In this document: positions 1 through 8,414 of the stretch, in pieces | How the letters are laid out: each line of letters begins with the position of its first letter | Numbering within the stretch: the first letter of the stretch is position 1 | Source: Calothrix anomala FACHB-343 | GTDB taxonomy: Bacteria > Cyanobacteriota > Cyanobacteriia > Cyanobacteriales > Nostocaceae | Assembly (NCBI RefSeq): GCF_014696435.1 | Contig: NZ_JACJQG010000022.1 | Location: 53,466-117,465 of the forward strand | DNA: 64,000 nt | Direction: 5' to 3' | The notes under the pieces: model-generated | What the model was told of the DNA's origin: nothing | Database searches by the model: none | What the model saw: only the letters and a program-made list of their open reading frames with translations | Program-made: the position numbers and the translations under genes

Positions 1-554
1 ATGACATTTACCAAGGGATTTCCAGAATAAGCGGGGTCAAAGTAAACTTCACCGCCAACAGTGGGAACTCCAACGCAATTAGCATAGTGACTAATCCCAG
101 CCACAACACCTTGGAACAACCTTTGAGTTTTCACATCTTCTAGGGAACCAAAGCGCAGAGAATTTAATAAAGCGATGGGACGCGCACCCATTGTAAAGAT
201 ATCTCTGAGGATACCTCCGACTCCCGTCGCCGCACCTTGGAAAGGTTCAACTGCTGAGGGGTGGTTATGGGATTCAATCTTAAATGCAAGTTGCAATCCG
301 TCGCCTAAATCTACAACACCAGCATTTTCACCAGGCCCAACCAAAATGCGGGGGCCTGTTGTGGGAAACTGTTTGAGTAAAGGGCGGGAGTTTTTATAAC
401 AACAATGCTCTGACCACATCACCCCAAACATGCCGAGTTCAGCTTTGTTAGGGTGTCGCCCTAACCGTCGGACAATTTCCTCGTATTCTTCTGGTTTCAA
501 ACCTTCGGCGGCGATTTCTTTGGGTGAAAAGGGAGCAGAGGATTTGGCGGTCAT
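1..554 (-). CDS. purL: Phosphoribosylformylglycinamidine synthase subunit PurL (5' part, cut by window edge)
   Basis: PurL converts FGAR, ATP and glutamine-derived ammonia to FGAM in purine synthesis, in the cytosol. Translating the minus strand from the ATG at 554 gives 184 residues that run off the left edge, so about a quarter of a usual ~780-residue protein is present. Clear family motifs are [10 protein letters not shown] (about residues 47-56) and [20 protein letters not shown] (about 92-111), the His-containing substrate/ATP region of PurL. The sequence is intact up to the edge. The start is supported by the natural N-terminal length before the WSEH motif. Identification is secure from motifs; activity is inferred from the family. 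Confidence 0.95.
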   Translation of the reverse strand, partial: MTAKSSAPFSPKEIAAEGLKPEEYEEIVRRLGRHPNKAELGMFGVMWSEHCCYKNSRPLLKQFPTTGPRILVGPGENAGVVDLGDGLQLAFKIESHNHPSAVEPFQGAATGVGGILRDIFTMGARPIALLNSLRFGSLEDVKTQRLFQGVVAGISHYANCVGVPTVGGEVYFDPAYSGNPLVNV

Positions 555-582
555 GGAAATAATGCACCAAAAGGACAGAGCA

Positions 583-699
583 TTATTCTATCGGTTTAAA
601 TGATGCAAATGCAGGTAACTGATCAATAAATTGCTCTTGGGTTAAACCGAGAAGTTCGCGAGTAGCGCAAAGACGCTGACCAAGCTGTCCCTTACTCAA
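583..699 (-). pseudogene. Fragment of an XRE-type helix-turn-helix gene
   Basis: An in-frame stretch of 38 codons starts at a TTG that directly follows a stop codon. It reads as the beginning of an XRE repressor helix-turn-helix (LGQRLCATRELLGLTQEQF), then ends at 583 after the first helices. A normal XRE domain needs about 55-60 residues, so the recognition helix is missing. It overlaps the end of the next minus-strand ORF by four bases. It is most likely a decayed remnant; a functional microprotein is not excluded. Confidence 0.4.
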
Positions 700-950
700 T
701 TATTCTTGTCAAAATTGAGCAGCATAACCCAGGTGGAAATTGTTAGTCCTCCGGTAAGACAACAAAGAGTAAAAAAGTCAGCTATTTCCTGGTTTGTTGC
801 TATGTAGAAAGGGTGGGTTTGGGAACACCAAGAGCAAGAACCAAATCCACCAGCTTCTGCTGCCCAATCGAGAACCGACTTAGAATAGTAGGCGGGAACA
901 GAGAATATGACGATTACCATCGCAATAATAGCAAGTTTGAGTTTTATCAT
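696..950 (-). CDS. Small membrane protein, unknown function
   Basis: This 84-residue protein has a hydrophobic N-terminus (about residues 5-20, signal anchor or signal peptide), a middle part with a CSWC motif (a CxxC pair, about residues 39-42), and a second hydrophobic segment near residues 62-79. No family is recognised. The CxxC pair could bind metal or be redox active, but that is only a guess. It is monocistronic between purL and a plus-strand gene, and its 3' end touches a helix-turn-helix gene fragment. Confidence 0.45.
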   Translation of the reverse strand: MIKLKLAIIAMVIVIFSVPAYYSKSVLDWAAEAGGFGSCSWCSQTHPFYIATNQEIADFFTLCCLTGGLTISTWVMLLNFDKNN

Positions 951-1013
951 TTATGTTCCATCCTTAAGAAACCGAAGTTTTCAGTTTAGGGAACTCCAAA
1001 AAATAAATTATGC

Positions 1014-1052
1014 CAAATTGTAGGGGCGGGGTAACCCCGCCCCTACAATTTG
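1014..1052. repeat. Perfect 18-bp inverted repeat with 3-nt loop
   Basis: The two 18-base arms (1014-1031 and 1035-1052) are perfectly complementary around TAA, with a core of GTAGGGGCGGGG and its complement. It lies in the intergenic region upstream of a DUF2805-type gene. There is no T-run after it, so it looks like a dispersed GC-rich palindrome rather than a normal terminator. The same GTAGGGGC start appears in other intergenic repeats of this window, for example near 45290. Confidence 0.8.
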
Positions 1053-1220
1053 CGGGTTTGGTAAGTTAATGATTGGAATATTTTTTTATTTGGAAGTTCC
1101 TTATCACCTGTCCTATTTTGTGGATATCTCGGCAGACACCCTTATTCAACTTTTTACTTACTCCCTCTGCTTCCTCAAGTAAAATAGATATAGCTCGAAT
1201 TGACCTGACAAGCTCTCATC

Positions 1221-1475
1221 ATGAAGTTACCAAATTTTGATCAGCAAACCATTGATCGCATCATTGAAATGGCATGGGAAGATAGAACACCTTTTGATGT
1301 TATTGAAACTCAGTTTGGGCTAAAAGAGAAACAGGTAATTGTCTTAATGCGGCAGCAAATGAAAGAATCTAGTTTCTATATGTGGCGAAAGCGAGTTACC
1401 AAACGTAAGACTAAACATTTAAATAAGCGAGAGTTTATTGCAGGTAGATTTAAGTCACAAAATCAAAAATCATGA
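1221..1475 (+). CDS. TIGR03643/DUF2805 family protein
   Basis: The 84-residue basic protein matches my memory of the small DUF2805 (TIGR03643) family: the N-terminal half (IDRIIEMAWEDRTPFDVIE) looks like a helix-turn-helix that is followed by GLKEKQVIVLMRQQMK and then SSFYMWRKRV, with a basic tail. The function of the family is not established. The ATG at 1221 gives the family's usual length. It stands alone, and base composition is like the surroundings. Confidence 0.75.
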   Translation: MKLPNFDQQTIDRIIEMAWEDRTPFDVIETQFGLKEKQVIVLMRQQMKESSFYMWRKRVTKRKTKHLNKREFIAGRFKSQNQKS

Positions 1476-1658
1476 ACATGAATGTATGATGGACAAAGTT
1501 AAAGGCAATGGTAAAATTAATTGCTGAAATATTTGGCAGTTATCAATAATTTCGATGCGATCGCTTTCTCATAACTAAACTCCCAAAAGTGCGATCGCGC
1601 TTTTGGGATATAAGTTACAGTGCTACAGTAATGGTATCTTCAAGCCTCAGATCAAACC

Positions 1659-1856
1659 ATGAATACCATTACAATCAACATTCCCGATGAGCATTTGCTG
1701 AAGTTACAACAAAAAGCTACTCGTCTTGGTATATCAGTAGAAGAATTAGTGTTAATGGGTGTTGAAGAATTGCTCAATCAGCCAGAAACATCGTTTAAAG
1801 ATGTTATGGATTATGTACTCAATAAAAATGCTGAACTTTACAAGCGGCTAGCATAA
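1659..1856 (+). CDS. Antitoxin partner of Doc (ribbon-helix-helix-like)
   Basis: The 65-residue protein starts with a beta-strand-like [20 protein letters not shown] followed by helices (about residues 14-45), the layout of a ribbon-helix-helix DNA-binding antitoxin. Its stop codon overlaps the start codon of the downstream Doc-like toxin (TAATG), so the two are translationally coupled. By analogy with Phd-Doc it should neutralise the toxin and autorepress the operon. The identification rests mostly on context and size. Confidence 0.7.
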   Translation: MNTITINIPDEHLLKLQQKATRLGISVEELVLMGVEELLNQPETSFKDVMDYVLNKNAELYKRLA

Positions 1857-2242
1857 TGCGATATCTGACTTTAACAGAAGTCCTAGAACTTTACGATCGC
1901 ATCATCCAGCAGTCTGGTGGTTCAGCAGGTATTGCTAACCTTGGTAGCGTGGAATCAGCTTTAGCGCAGCCAACAATGACTTTTGGCGGAGAGGAACTTT
2001 ATCCAACTATAATTGAAAAGGCTTCAGCGCTAGGTTTTTTACTCATCAAGAATCATCCTTTCATTGATGGTAATAAACGCATCGGTCACGCCGCAATGGA
2101 AGTTTTCTTAATTTTGAACGGTTTTGAGATTAAAGCCACAGTAGATGAACAAGAACAGGTAATTTTGCAAGTAGCATCTGGTGAGTTGAGGCGAGATGAA
2201 TTTACTCAATGGCTTCGCCAGCATATCGCGCCTCTTACTTGA
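1856..2242 (+). CDS. doc: Death-on-curing (Doc/Fic) family toxin
   Basis: Doc toxins carry a Fic fold and in the well-studied phage P1 case phosphorylate EF-Tu, stopping translation. This 128-residue protein has the signature HPFIDGNKRIG (residues 67-77), with the His, the acidic residue and the GNK loop that bind the nucleotide all present, so it should be active. Length is normal for Doc. It overlaps its antitoxin gene by one base. A type II toxin-antitoxin operon is the best reading; the actual target here is unknown. Confidence 0.85.
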   Translation: MRYLTLTEVLELYDRIIQQSGGSAGIANLGSVESALAQPTMTFGGEELYPTIIEKASALGFLLIKNHPFIDGNKRIGHAAMEVFLILNGFEIKATVDEQEQVILQVASGELRRDEFTQWLRQHIAPLT

Positions 2243-2302
2243 TTTCACAGCACTTTCTCTCAAATATCCAAAAATAACAGGGTGCATCAGCACCCTTGAT
2301 TT

Positions 2303-3031
2303 TTATGATTGTTTAACAGATTTAACCCTTTTTTCTTGTTGCTTTCTCCTGTTTAGAAATATTAAGCCAGCACCGGTGATCGCAAATCCGGCTAAAGGTG
2401 AAGACTCAGGAACTGTAGCTAGGCGCTGAAAATTTATACGCGAACCAGCTAACAACTTACCACTGCTGTCAAAAATTTGGTCTAACGAGTTGATGCTGTT
2501 GGCTTGAATTGAAACATCAGATACTACCTTACCGCCGGTGATTGTCGGACAACCGTTTGGTGCATTATTTCCCACATAGCGATTTGGTTCATAGGTGAGA
2601 TTGAGACTACAAACAGCAGCTGCGAGATTATCTTGGCTGATAATTCTTTCGGATGCAGGGCGATCGCAAATTCCACTCAAACTGCTGGAATTGATAAAGC
2701 TACGAATACCCAGGTTAATCGTACCACTGCCTAAGCCAAAGGAATAAAAGCGGACTCGGTTAAATACAGGACTTTGCTGTTCTAAATAAACACTTCCTGT
2801 ACCATCAGTCCCACCACCAGCTAATTGCACTGAACAATTCCGCATATTAATCAATGGTATTGCTGGATTGCTGGCTACATTTTGAGAATTATCAAATTTT
2901 CCCGTAAACCACTGGATTACTTGTTTAAGCTGGTTTGAAAGCGGTGGTACATTAGCAGCAAGACTCTGTTGGGGAAAAACAAATCCAGCCAGTAAAAACG
3001 TTAAGGTGCAAGCCTTCAGTTGATTCATCAT
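2303..3031 (-). CDS. CpcT/CpeT-like secreted protein with PEP-CTERM anchor
   Basis: The 242-residue protein has a signal peptide (about 1-25), then a region resembling the CpcT/CpeT bilin-lyase family (DUF1001): WFTGKFDN near the start, a Cys-containing strand RNCSVQL, VRFYSF, and late conserved parts GCPTITGG and NSINSLDQIFD. The C-terminus is a PEP-CTERM-like sorting tail: VPESS (about 207-211), a hydrophobic helix, and the basic run NRRK. Cytoplasmic CpcT/CpeT enzymes attach phycocyanobilin to phycobiliproteins; an exported, anchored version cannot do that on normal phycobilisomes, so the ligand and role are unknown. The CpeT link is from memory of motifs and should be tested by profile search. 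Confidence 0.65.
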   Translation of the reverse strand: MMNQLKACTLTFLLAGFVFPQQSLAANVPPLSNQLKQVIQWFTGKFDNSQNVASNPAIPLINMRNCSVQLAGGGTDGTGSVYLEQQSPVFNRVRFYSFGLGSGTINLGIRSFINSSSLSGICDRPASERIISQDNLAAAVCSLNLTYEPNRYVGNNAPNGCPTITGGKVVSDVSIQANSINSLDQIFDSSGKLLAGSRINFQRLATVPESSPLAGFAITGAGLIFLNRRKQQEKRVKSVKQS

Positions 3032-3262
3032 CTCTATTGCCAGTTAATCTCTCTTCACCAATTCCGGATTAAATCAAGCAAATTTTAAAGGAATATGGAT
3101 GATAAATCTACTGTTGAAATTTTTGAATATGAAATCAGAATACAACAAATGCTTAATACCACAACATTATTATGGTATTAAGCATCAATTGATTAGCCGC
3201 CAATATTATTTGCAATTGATACAAATAATATTTAGATATGACTTCCATATTTGCGGGATAAT

Positions 3263-3925
3263 TTATTTCATACCAGTAGCTTGCAAATTCTCCAAAATCA
3301 AATTAGCTCTAGGTGGAAAGCCATCACCATACTCTACAGGAAACTGGGTAATGACATAGAAAACTTTATCGTTTTGCTGACCAAGGTAAATATTGCCTAC
3401 AATATCTTTACCTTGATTGAAAACAATTTTTTCTTTCGCCCAAGGATAGGTAACTGGTTGTTCTCGGTTCACTACCTGCCATTTATTAGTAGCAATTAAA
3501 CCATTTTGTCCATTGACAAAGCTTTTTAACTGTTCCAGGGTTTTGACATCATTTAAAAAAGCAATGTGAACATAAGCATTCTCATTTCTGGTACCGCCAA
3601 AATTAGCAATAAACTTGACTCCTGTACCTTCACCAGAACTCAAACCTTCAGCGATAAATTCTTTATCGGGAAAGTAGGTGCTAAATAAATCGCTGTATTG
3701 GTCATACAGTTTAAGAGTAACGGGAACTTTTTCCCCTTCTACGCCAATAGTGGCAGTTTTAGTGGCTGGTCGATTGCTGGTTGAGTTATAACTGGTTTGA
3801 ATCCCAGTAGGTGTAGGTGAAACACTAGCATCTGAGGACGGTTGGTTATTGATTGGCGCTGCACAACCCAAAGATGATGTTAAGAGGATTGCGCCAATCA
3901 GGATATTTTTAGAGTAAAGATGCAT
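3263..3925 (-). CDS. Putative lipoprotein, unknown function
   Basis: This 220-residue protein begins with a lipoprotein signal peptide (hydrophobic segment then SSLGC, lipobox Cys at about residue 21), followed by a low-complexity Ser/Thr/Pro/Asn-rich linker to about residue 60 and a folded domain. The domain mentions no motif I can name; it contains VKFIANFGGTRNENAYVHI and ends with VITQFPVEYGDGFPPRANLI. It should sit on the periplasmic face of a membrane. It is monocistronic. Function is not known to me. Confidence 0.65.
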   Translation of the reverse strand: MHLYSKNILIGAILLTSSLGCAAPINNQPSSDASVSPTPTGIQTSYNSTSNRPATKTATIGVEGEKVPVTLKLYDQYSDLFSTYFPDKEFIAEGLSSGEGTGVKFIANFGGTRNENAYVHIAFLNDVKTLEQLKSFVNGQNGLIATNKWQVVNREQPVTYPWAKEKIVFNQGKDIVGNIYLGQQNDKVFYVITQFPVEYGDGFPPRANLILENLQATGMK

Positions 3926-4175
3926 ATTCCTGAATCTAAATCGATGTTTACATAATGTAAGACTGTGTGACTTAAATTACAGTTCCTATTGCCGCGATGT
4001 GCTTTTTCCTTGGAATCGCAAGCAATTGCTTAAACAGATACAGACGGGCTGTGACCATCTAGTGATAACAATCACAAGCACTCATGATTAAGATCGTCTC
4101 TCAACCAAGATCAAGCTGCAATACTTCCTTATAACTGAACTCTAGCCGAGTCATTAATAGGGAACACAATATTTG

Positions 4176-4208
4176 CCGACAGTCTTTATCGAAGACTGTC
4201 GGTTTTTT
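4176..4208 (+). terminator. Strong Rho-independent terminator without an upstream gene
   Basis: A perfect 11-bp stem (CCGACAGTCTT, 4176-4186, with AAGACTGTCGG, 4192-4202) with a 5-nt loop is followed by six T. On the plus strand there is no ORF between 3926 and this point, and the flanking lipoprotein gene is transcribed away from it. It therefore may end a small non-coding RNA starting somewhere in about 3950-4150. Confidence 0.75.
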
Positions 4209-4217
4209 GTTGTTTAT

Positions 4218-4345
4218 TGGGCATGGGGCATTGGGCATTGGGCATTGGGCATTGGGCATTGGGCATTGGGCATGGGGCATGGGGCATTGGGCATTGATTC
4301 TTTATTCTCCTTTTCCTAATGACTAATGACTAATGACTAATGACT
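4218..4345. repeat. Short tandem repeats: GGGCATT-type octamers and TGACTAA heptamers
   Basis: About ten successive copies of TTGGGCA or TGGGGCA units fill 4218-4298, and after a short gap four copies of the heptamer TGACTAA follow at about 4318-4345. These are the short tandemly repeated repetitive (STRR) sequences typical of filamentous cyanobacteria. They lie between the orphan terminator and the 3' side of apcD. No function is evident. Confidence 0.85.
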
Positions 4346-4521
4346 AACCATAAAATTTCCCCACAAATGGTTGATAACTTGACAGAGAACTTGCCATAGC
4401 CACAACCTGTTGTGGGGATAGTATGATCAAATTAGGAATGTTATCGAATTTGATTACTGAGATTTAGCACTCACGCTCAGTAGATAAAAAATCTACTACT
4501 TGAAAGCGCGCACACTTTGTA

Positions 4522-5007
4522 TCAAGACATTGCCTGAATAATGTAATCAAAGTATGGTGCTGCTTCAGCAGCATCTTCTGCACTAAGTAAGTCAAGGGAG
4601 GCTTTTTTGAGAGAAGCGATCGCTTCTACCATTCCAGGTACGGGAACGCCCAGTGAATTGTACATTTCCCGCACGCCAATTAAACCGATTTTTTCAATTG
4701 GCTCTTTGTCACCAGCAAGTACGCCATAGGTAATCAGGCGCAAATACCAGCCAAAATCACGAATACACAGAGAACGCTGACGTTCGCCGTAAGCGTTGCC
4801 ACCAGGAGAAATAAAGTCAGGACGCTTCTGCCATAATTGTTTGGTTGCTTCCTGAACAATCTTTTTTTCGTTCTCAGCTAGAGTGCTAGCAATCCTGGTG
4901 CGTTTTACACCGGTTTGCATAAAAGCTTGGATGCTTTTTAGTTCACCACTGCTGGGATAACGCAGTTCGTCGTCGGCTTGGAGAATAACTTGGCTAATTA
5001 CAGTCAT
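4522..5007 (-). CDS. apcD: Allophycocyanin-B alpha subunit ApcD
   Basis: ApcD is one of the terminal energy emitters of the phycobilisome core and favours energy transfer to photosystem I. Starting at the internal ATG at 5007 ([18 protein letters not shown]) gives exactly 161 residues, the family length; a start at 5022 would add five residues not found in relatives. The bilin-binding Cys is Cys81 in [13 protein letters not shown], and [11 protein letters not shown] precedes it as in other ApcD proteins. The sequence matches ApcD better than ApcA. A 7-bp hairpin at 4479-4497 lies just past the stop. The gene is monocistronic here. Confidence 0.95.
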   Translation of the reverse strand: MTVISQVILQADDELRYPSSGELKSIQAFMQTGVKRTRIASTLAENEKKIVQEATKQLWQKRPDFISPGGNAYGERQRSLCIRDFGWYLRLITYGVLAGDKEPIEKIGLIGVREMYNSLGVPVPGMVEAIASLKKASLDLLSAEDAAEAAPYFDYIIQAMS

Positions 5008-5109
5008 GATTATTGCAATCACGCGAAATATTATTTGCTAGTTTAACGACTCTGAGGTACACAAGTGAAGGGCTAAAAGCCGGTATGTATTGAAATTACA
5101 CGATTGAAT

Positions 5110-5308
5110 ATGTGAATCGGGGAGTAGGGGAAGCAGAGGAGCAGGGAGCAGGGAGCAGGGGGACAGGAGAAATCTTGCTAAATGACAAATGCCCAATGCC
5201 CAATGACGCCACTTGCGCGATTGCCGGGAAACCTGTCCAACGCAGTGGCTCCCCAATGCCCAATGCCCAACTAATGACCATTGACTAATGACCATTGACT
5301 AATGACTA
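5110..5308. repeat. Intergenic STRR block upstream of the rRNA methyltransferase gene
   Basis: The spacer between the divergent apcD and rlmD genes holds GAGCAGG-type repeats (about 5127-5165), CCCAATG repeats (about 5187-5204 and 5249-5272) and TGACTAATGACCAT/TGACTAA heptamers (about 5268-5308). The last repeat unit provides the ATG of the downstream gene. Promoters for both genes must lie in or beside this block. Confidence 0.8.
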
Positions 5309-6669
5309 ATACAATTTGGCAACAGGGTGAATTAATTGAAGTGACGATCGCGGATTTGAGCGATACTGGTGATGGTGTCGGTAGATATGACGATCGCGTA
5401 GTTTTTATTCCCGATACTGTACCAGGCGATCGCGCGATCGTGCGATTGGTACATGTTAAACCGAAATACGCTCATGGTAAGTTGCAACAGTTATTGCAAC
5501 CATCACCCCACCGTCAACGACCTAGTTGCATTGTGGCTGATAAATGTGGCGGCTGCCAATGGCAACATATTAATTATGAGTTTCAATTAGCGGCCAAGCG
5601 CAATCAAGTTATTCAAGCCTTGGAACGCATTGGCGGTTTTAAACAACCACCTGTAGATCCCGTACTTGTCCCTAATTCCGATTTGGGATATCGCAACAAA
5701 GCTACATATCCCCTCGATAAATCAGCTACAGGACAGGTACAAGCTGGTTACTACCAAAAAGCTAGTCACCATTTAATTAACTTAAATCAATGTCCCGTCC
5801 AAGATTCGCGATTAAATCCCATCTTGGCTGAAGTTAAGCAGGATATTCAAAATCGAGGTTGGCCAATTTATCACGAACAACGCCATCAAGGACAAATTCG
5901 CCATCTCGGTTTGCGTATTGGACGACGTACAGGGGAAATCTTGCTGACTTTGGTAGTTAAAGATTGGAATTTACCAGGAATAGAAACTCAAGCCCAAGAA
6001 TGGCTAAAACGCTACCCGAAATTGGTAGGAGTGTCCTTAAATCGCAACCCAGCGCGCACAAATGCGATTTTTGGACAGGAGACTCGCTGTATTGCGGGTA
6101 TGCCATATTTGCGAGAAAAATTTGCTGATTTGGAATTCCAAATACTACCCGATACGTTTTTTCAGGTTTATACTGAAACAGCAGAGGCACTGTTGCAAGT
6201 AATTCAGTCAGAGCTGAATCTTCAAGGGTATGAGGTGTTGGTGGATGCCTACTGTGGAATTGGGACTTTAACTTTGCCCTTGGCCAAACAAGTCCGTCTA
6301 GCTACCGGGCTAGAAGTACAGCCAGAGGCGGTACAACAAGCAATTTTGAATGCGCAATGTAATGGAATTAATAATGTCAGCTTCCAAACTGGAGCAGTAG
6401 AAAAATTGCTGCCACAGATGGAAAATGTACCAGATGTGGTATTACTTGATCCGCCGCGCAAAGGATGCGATCGCATTGTCATCGAAACTTTACGGCAGGT
6501 GAAACCATCCCAAATTGTTTACGTCAGCTGTAAAGTATCTACCCTAGCTCGTGACTTGCAATTACTTTGCCAAGATGGACTTTATACGCTCAAACGAGTA
6601 CAGCCAGCGGATTTTTTCCCTCAAACTGCGCATGTAGAAGCCGCTGCTTTTCTTGTGTTATCACATTAA
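5302..6669 (+). CDS. rlmD: 23S rRNA (uracil-5-)-methyltransferase, RlmD/RumA type
   Basis: RumA/RlmD-type enzymes add a methyl group from SAM to C5 of a uridine in 23S rRNA. The 455-residue protein has an N-terminal TRAM domain (about 5-65), an Fe-S cluster motif (C76, CGGC at 82-85, and C164 in NQCPVQ), then a Rossmann methyltransferase with DPPRKGC (about 381) and the nucleophilic Cys410 in YVSCKVSTLARDL. Relatives usually have YVSCNP; here NP is replaced by KV, still with the Cys. The ATG lies inside a heptamer repeat, but GELIEVTI follows at the usual distance. Exact target uridine (RlmD versus RlmCD) is not certain. Confidence 0.88.
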   Translation: MTNTIWQQGELIEVTIADLSDTGDGVGRYDDRVVFIPDTVPGDRAIVRLVHVKPKYAHGKLQQLLQPSPHRQRPSCIVADKCGGCQWQHINYEFQLAAKRNQVIQALERIGGFKQPPVDPVLVPNSDLGYRNKATYPLDKSATGQVQAGYYQKASHHLINLNQCPVQDSRLNPILAEVKQDIQNRGWPIYHEQRHQGQIRHLGLRIGRRTGEILLTLVVKDWNLPGIETQAQEWLKRYPKLVGVSLNRNPARTNAIFGQETRCIAGMPYLREKFADLEFQILPDTFFQVYTETAEALLQVIQSELNLQGYEVLVDAYCGIGTLTLPLAKQVRLATGLEVQPEAVQQAILNAQCNGINNVSFQTGAVEKLLPQMENVPDVVLLDPPRKGCDRIVIETLRQVKPSQIVYVSCKVSTLARDLQLLCQDGLYTLKRVQPADFFPQTAHVEAAAFLVLSH

Positions 6670-7093
6670 AACAGGGGTACTACCACCTTGACAAAAAACT
6701 CAAATTTTAAATTTGTAGTCTATTGCATAGTAAAAATGCTAAAATTGAATTAAGCTAAAAATAAGTTTGAATATCTTTAAAAAACTGACGTTGCATCGAC
6801 TCTAAAAATTATGAAACAGATTGTTTCAATGGTGAATCGGCCTACAGACATAACATAAAATGCTATTTATAAATCCCAGCATTTTTGAGTTACTGACTGT
6901 ATTTAGAGTTTTCTCTGAACCGATTTAAATATTTAGCAATCAGCATTCATAAGTGGAGTCAATGCTCCCTAGCATTTTCAATATTTAGTTTTAAAGACGC
7001 AAGTTTGAAGGCAACATGACCACCTCAACTTTTATCAGGGTGCCTGATTAGCAAACTGATGTCTAGCTAACTGAAAGCTATGGGGTTTCTCTT
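6670..7093. other. Intergenic region, nothing recognised
   Basis: This 424-base AT-rich stretch has no credible ORF, hairpin terminator or tandem repeat that I can see. It should carry the promoter and leader of the anti-sigma-type ATPase gene downstream. Confidence 0.5.
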
Positions 7094-7549
7094 GTGATTA
7101 CCATCTCGCTCCGTCCAGTTGGACGTTATTGGGGCACTATTAGTTTTGCCTCAACCCTCTATCTGTGTCCAATCTTAGATCTACTCTTGGCAGAAATTCC
7201 CGAACAACTACAAGCAGAACTGCGGCTAGGGCTGCAAGAAGCCTTAGTCAACGCAGCCAAACATGGCAATAATCTCGATCCTGGTAAAACCGTTGTAGTT
7301 CGCTTTTCGTTAATAGATAATCAATATTGGTGGGTTATATCAGACCAAGGCAGAGGCTTTGCTCCCGCTGCCGATGCTGATTGTGACATCGATCCAGTAG
7401 ACTATCTACCACCAGACGAAGCCGAAAGTGGTCGAGGCCTTTGCCTTCTCCATCAGATTTTCGATCAGGTAGAGTGGAATCGCAAAGGCACAGAATTGAG
7501 ACTTTGCAAACAGCTAGAAACTCGACCTCGGCTATCTCTGCGGCGTTAA
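7094..7549 (+). CDS. Anti-sigma-factor-type serine kinase (RsbW-like HATPase)
   Basis: The 151-residue protein is a stand-alone GHKL ATPase domain of the RsbW/SpoIIAB type, which binds sigma factors or phosphorylates STAS anti-anti-sigma proteins. The N box is EALVNAAKHGNN (49-60), the G1 box DQGRGF (84-89), and the G2 box SGRGLCLL (112-119), so ATP binding should be intact. The start codon is GTG. No anti-anti-sigma partner gene is next to it, so its target is unknown. Downstream genes are unrelated. Confidence 0.85.
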   Translation: MITISLRPVGRYWGTISFASTLYLCPILDLLLAEIPEQLQAELRLGLQEALVNAAKHGNNLDPGKTVVVRFSLIDNQYWWVISDQGRGFAPAADADCDIDPVDYLPPDEAESGRGLCLLHQIFDQVEWNRKGTELRLCKQLETRPRLSLRR

Positions 7550-7584
7550 GTTTAGGGCAAAAGTCAAAAGTCAAATAGAATTCT

Positions 7585-7620
7585 TAATTTTGAATTTTGA
7601 ATTTTGAATTTTGAATTATT
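7585..7620. repeat. TTTTGAA heptamer repeat
   Basis: Four to five consecutive copies of TTTTGAA-type heptamers lie between convergent genes. It is another STRR class; no other signal is visible. Confidence 0.8.
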
Positions 7621-7634
7621 TGTCCTCTGAATTA

Positions 7635-7925
7635 TCAGTCGGCTGACTTCTTCTCCCCATGACTCGGACAGGGGGGTGCGGAAATAGAACGATCTAACCA
7701 ACCTGTGGCTTGTTCTAATCTAGCCAGTGCTTCTTGTGGCTGATCCTTTAAAAGAAAGACAATTGCGGCTGCGGCTTGTTCCCGCGCGCGAGAATTGCGG
7801 TTAGACTTGAGGCGATGCCAATCATTAGGGGAAATGCTTAACCTCTCCATGAGGGCTTGGGCTAGTTCCAAAGTGCTAAATTCATTCAGTTGACTGGTTT
7901 TGGGCAGCTGGGTAGGTTGAGACAT
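7635..7925 (-). CDS. Small conserved cyanobacterial protein (possibly DUF6439)
   Basis: This 96-residue soluble protein has two predicted helices around LELAQALMERLSIS and a second helical part REQAAAAIVFLLKDQPQEAL, with a charged tail. I believe it belongs to a small cyanobacteria-only family (DUF6439), but this is from memory. It is convergent with the anti-sigma ATPase gene and divergent from the coiled-coil protein gene. No catalytic motif is visible. Confidence 0.6.
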   Translation of the reverse strand: MSQPTQLPKTSQLNEFSTLELAQALMERLSISPNDWHRLKSNRNSRAREQAAAAIVFLLKDQPQEALARLEQATGWLDRSISAPPCPSHGEKKSAD

Positions 7926-7966
7926 GACTCTAAGTGCTGAGTACTAAATGCTGAGTGCTAAGTGCT
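7926..7966. repeat. GTGCTGAGTAC-type short repeats
   Basis: Degenerate copies of the heptamer AAGTGCTGAGT follow each other between divergent genes. Promoters of both neighbours must overlap or flank it. Confidence 0.6.
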
Positions 7967-8041
7967 GAGTAAATCGATAGTCTAAATTTAGGCTATTGAC
8001 TATTGGCAGACTCACATTTAATCATAGTTTACTATTGCAAA

Positions 8042-8410
8042 ATGAAGCCGCCTCAACAGTTTTCGCATTCTTCGCCAGAGGACAATTCAGACTCAGAATT
8101 TGTACAAGAATTGCAAGAAGTAGAGCGATCGCTTGTCTCGTTAAAAGAACGTTACAATCAAGTACAAAGCGACAAGGAACACAAAGCACAACTACAACAG
8201 CGTCGTCAAGACTTACAGCAATCTAAAAACCTCACCTCAGAAATCAAAGCCGAGTTACGGCAGATTAAACAGCAATTGGAAGTGCTAGAAATAAATCTAG
8301 AAAGCCAGTTATTTTCTTGGCGTACTTTCAAGAAACCTTTCTGGCAAGCCGTCCGCTTTGGCGGAATGGGCGTTATCATAGGCTGGATATTAAAGTCCTG
8401 GGTGAGATAA
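8042..8410 (+). CDS. Coiled-coil protein with C-terminal membrane helix
   Basis: From the ATG at 8042 (MKPPQQFSHSS) the protein has 122 residues: a flexible N-terminus, a long Gln/Glu/Lys-rich coiled coil (about 22-88), and a C-terminal hydrophobic segment GGMGVIIGWILKSWVR that would anchor it as a tail-anchored membrane protein. The upstream alternative start at 8003 adds 13 residues of no clear function and overlaps the promoter region. No family is recognised. It precedes asnS but is separated from it by repeats. Confidence 0.6.
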   Translation: MKPPQQFSHSSPEDNSDSEFVQELQEVERSLVSLKERYNQVQSDKEHKAQLQQRRQDLQQSKNLTSEIKAELRQIKQQLEVLEINLESQLFSWRTFKKPFWQAVRFGGMGVIIGWILKSWVR

Positions 8411-8414
8411 GACA

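Noticed and set aside
1557-1600. GCGATCGC palindromes as operator sites
   Set aside because: They are HIP1 octamers, frequent throughout the window and within genes, so position alone carries no regulatory meaning.
4464-4472. TTAGCACTC, identical to the left half of CIRCE, near the end of apcD
   Set aside because: There is no matching GAGTGCTAA at the required distance, and it lies downstream of apcD.
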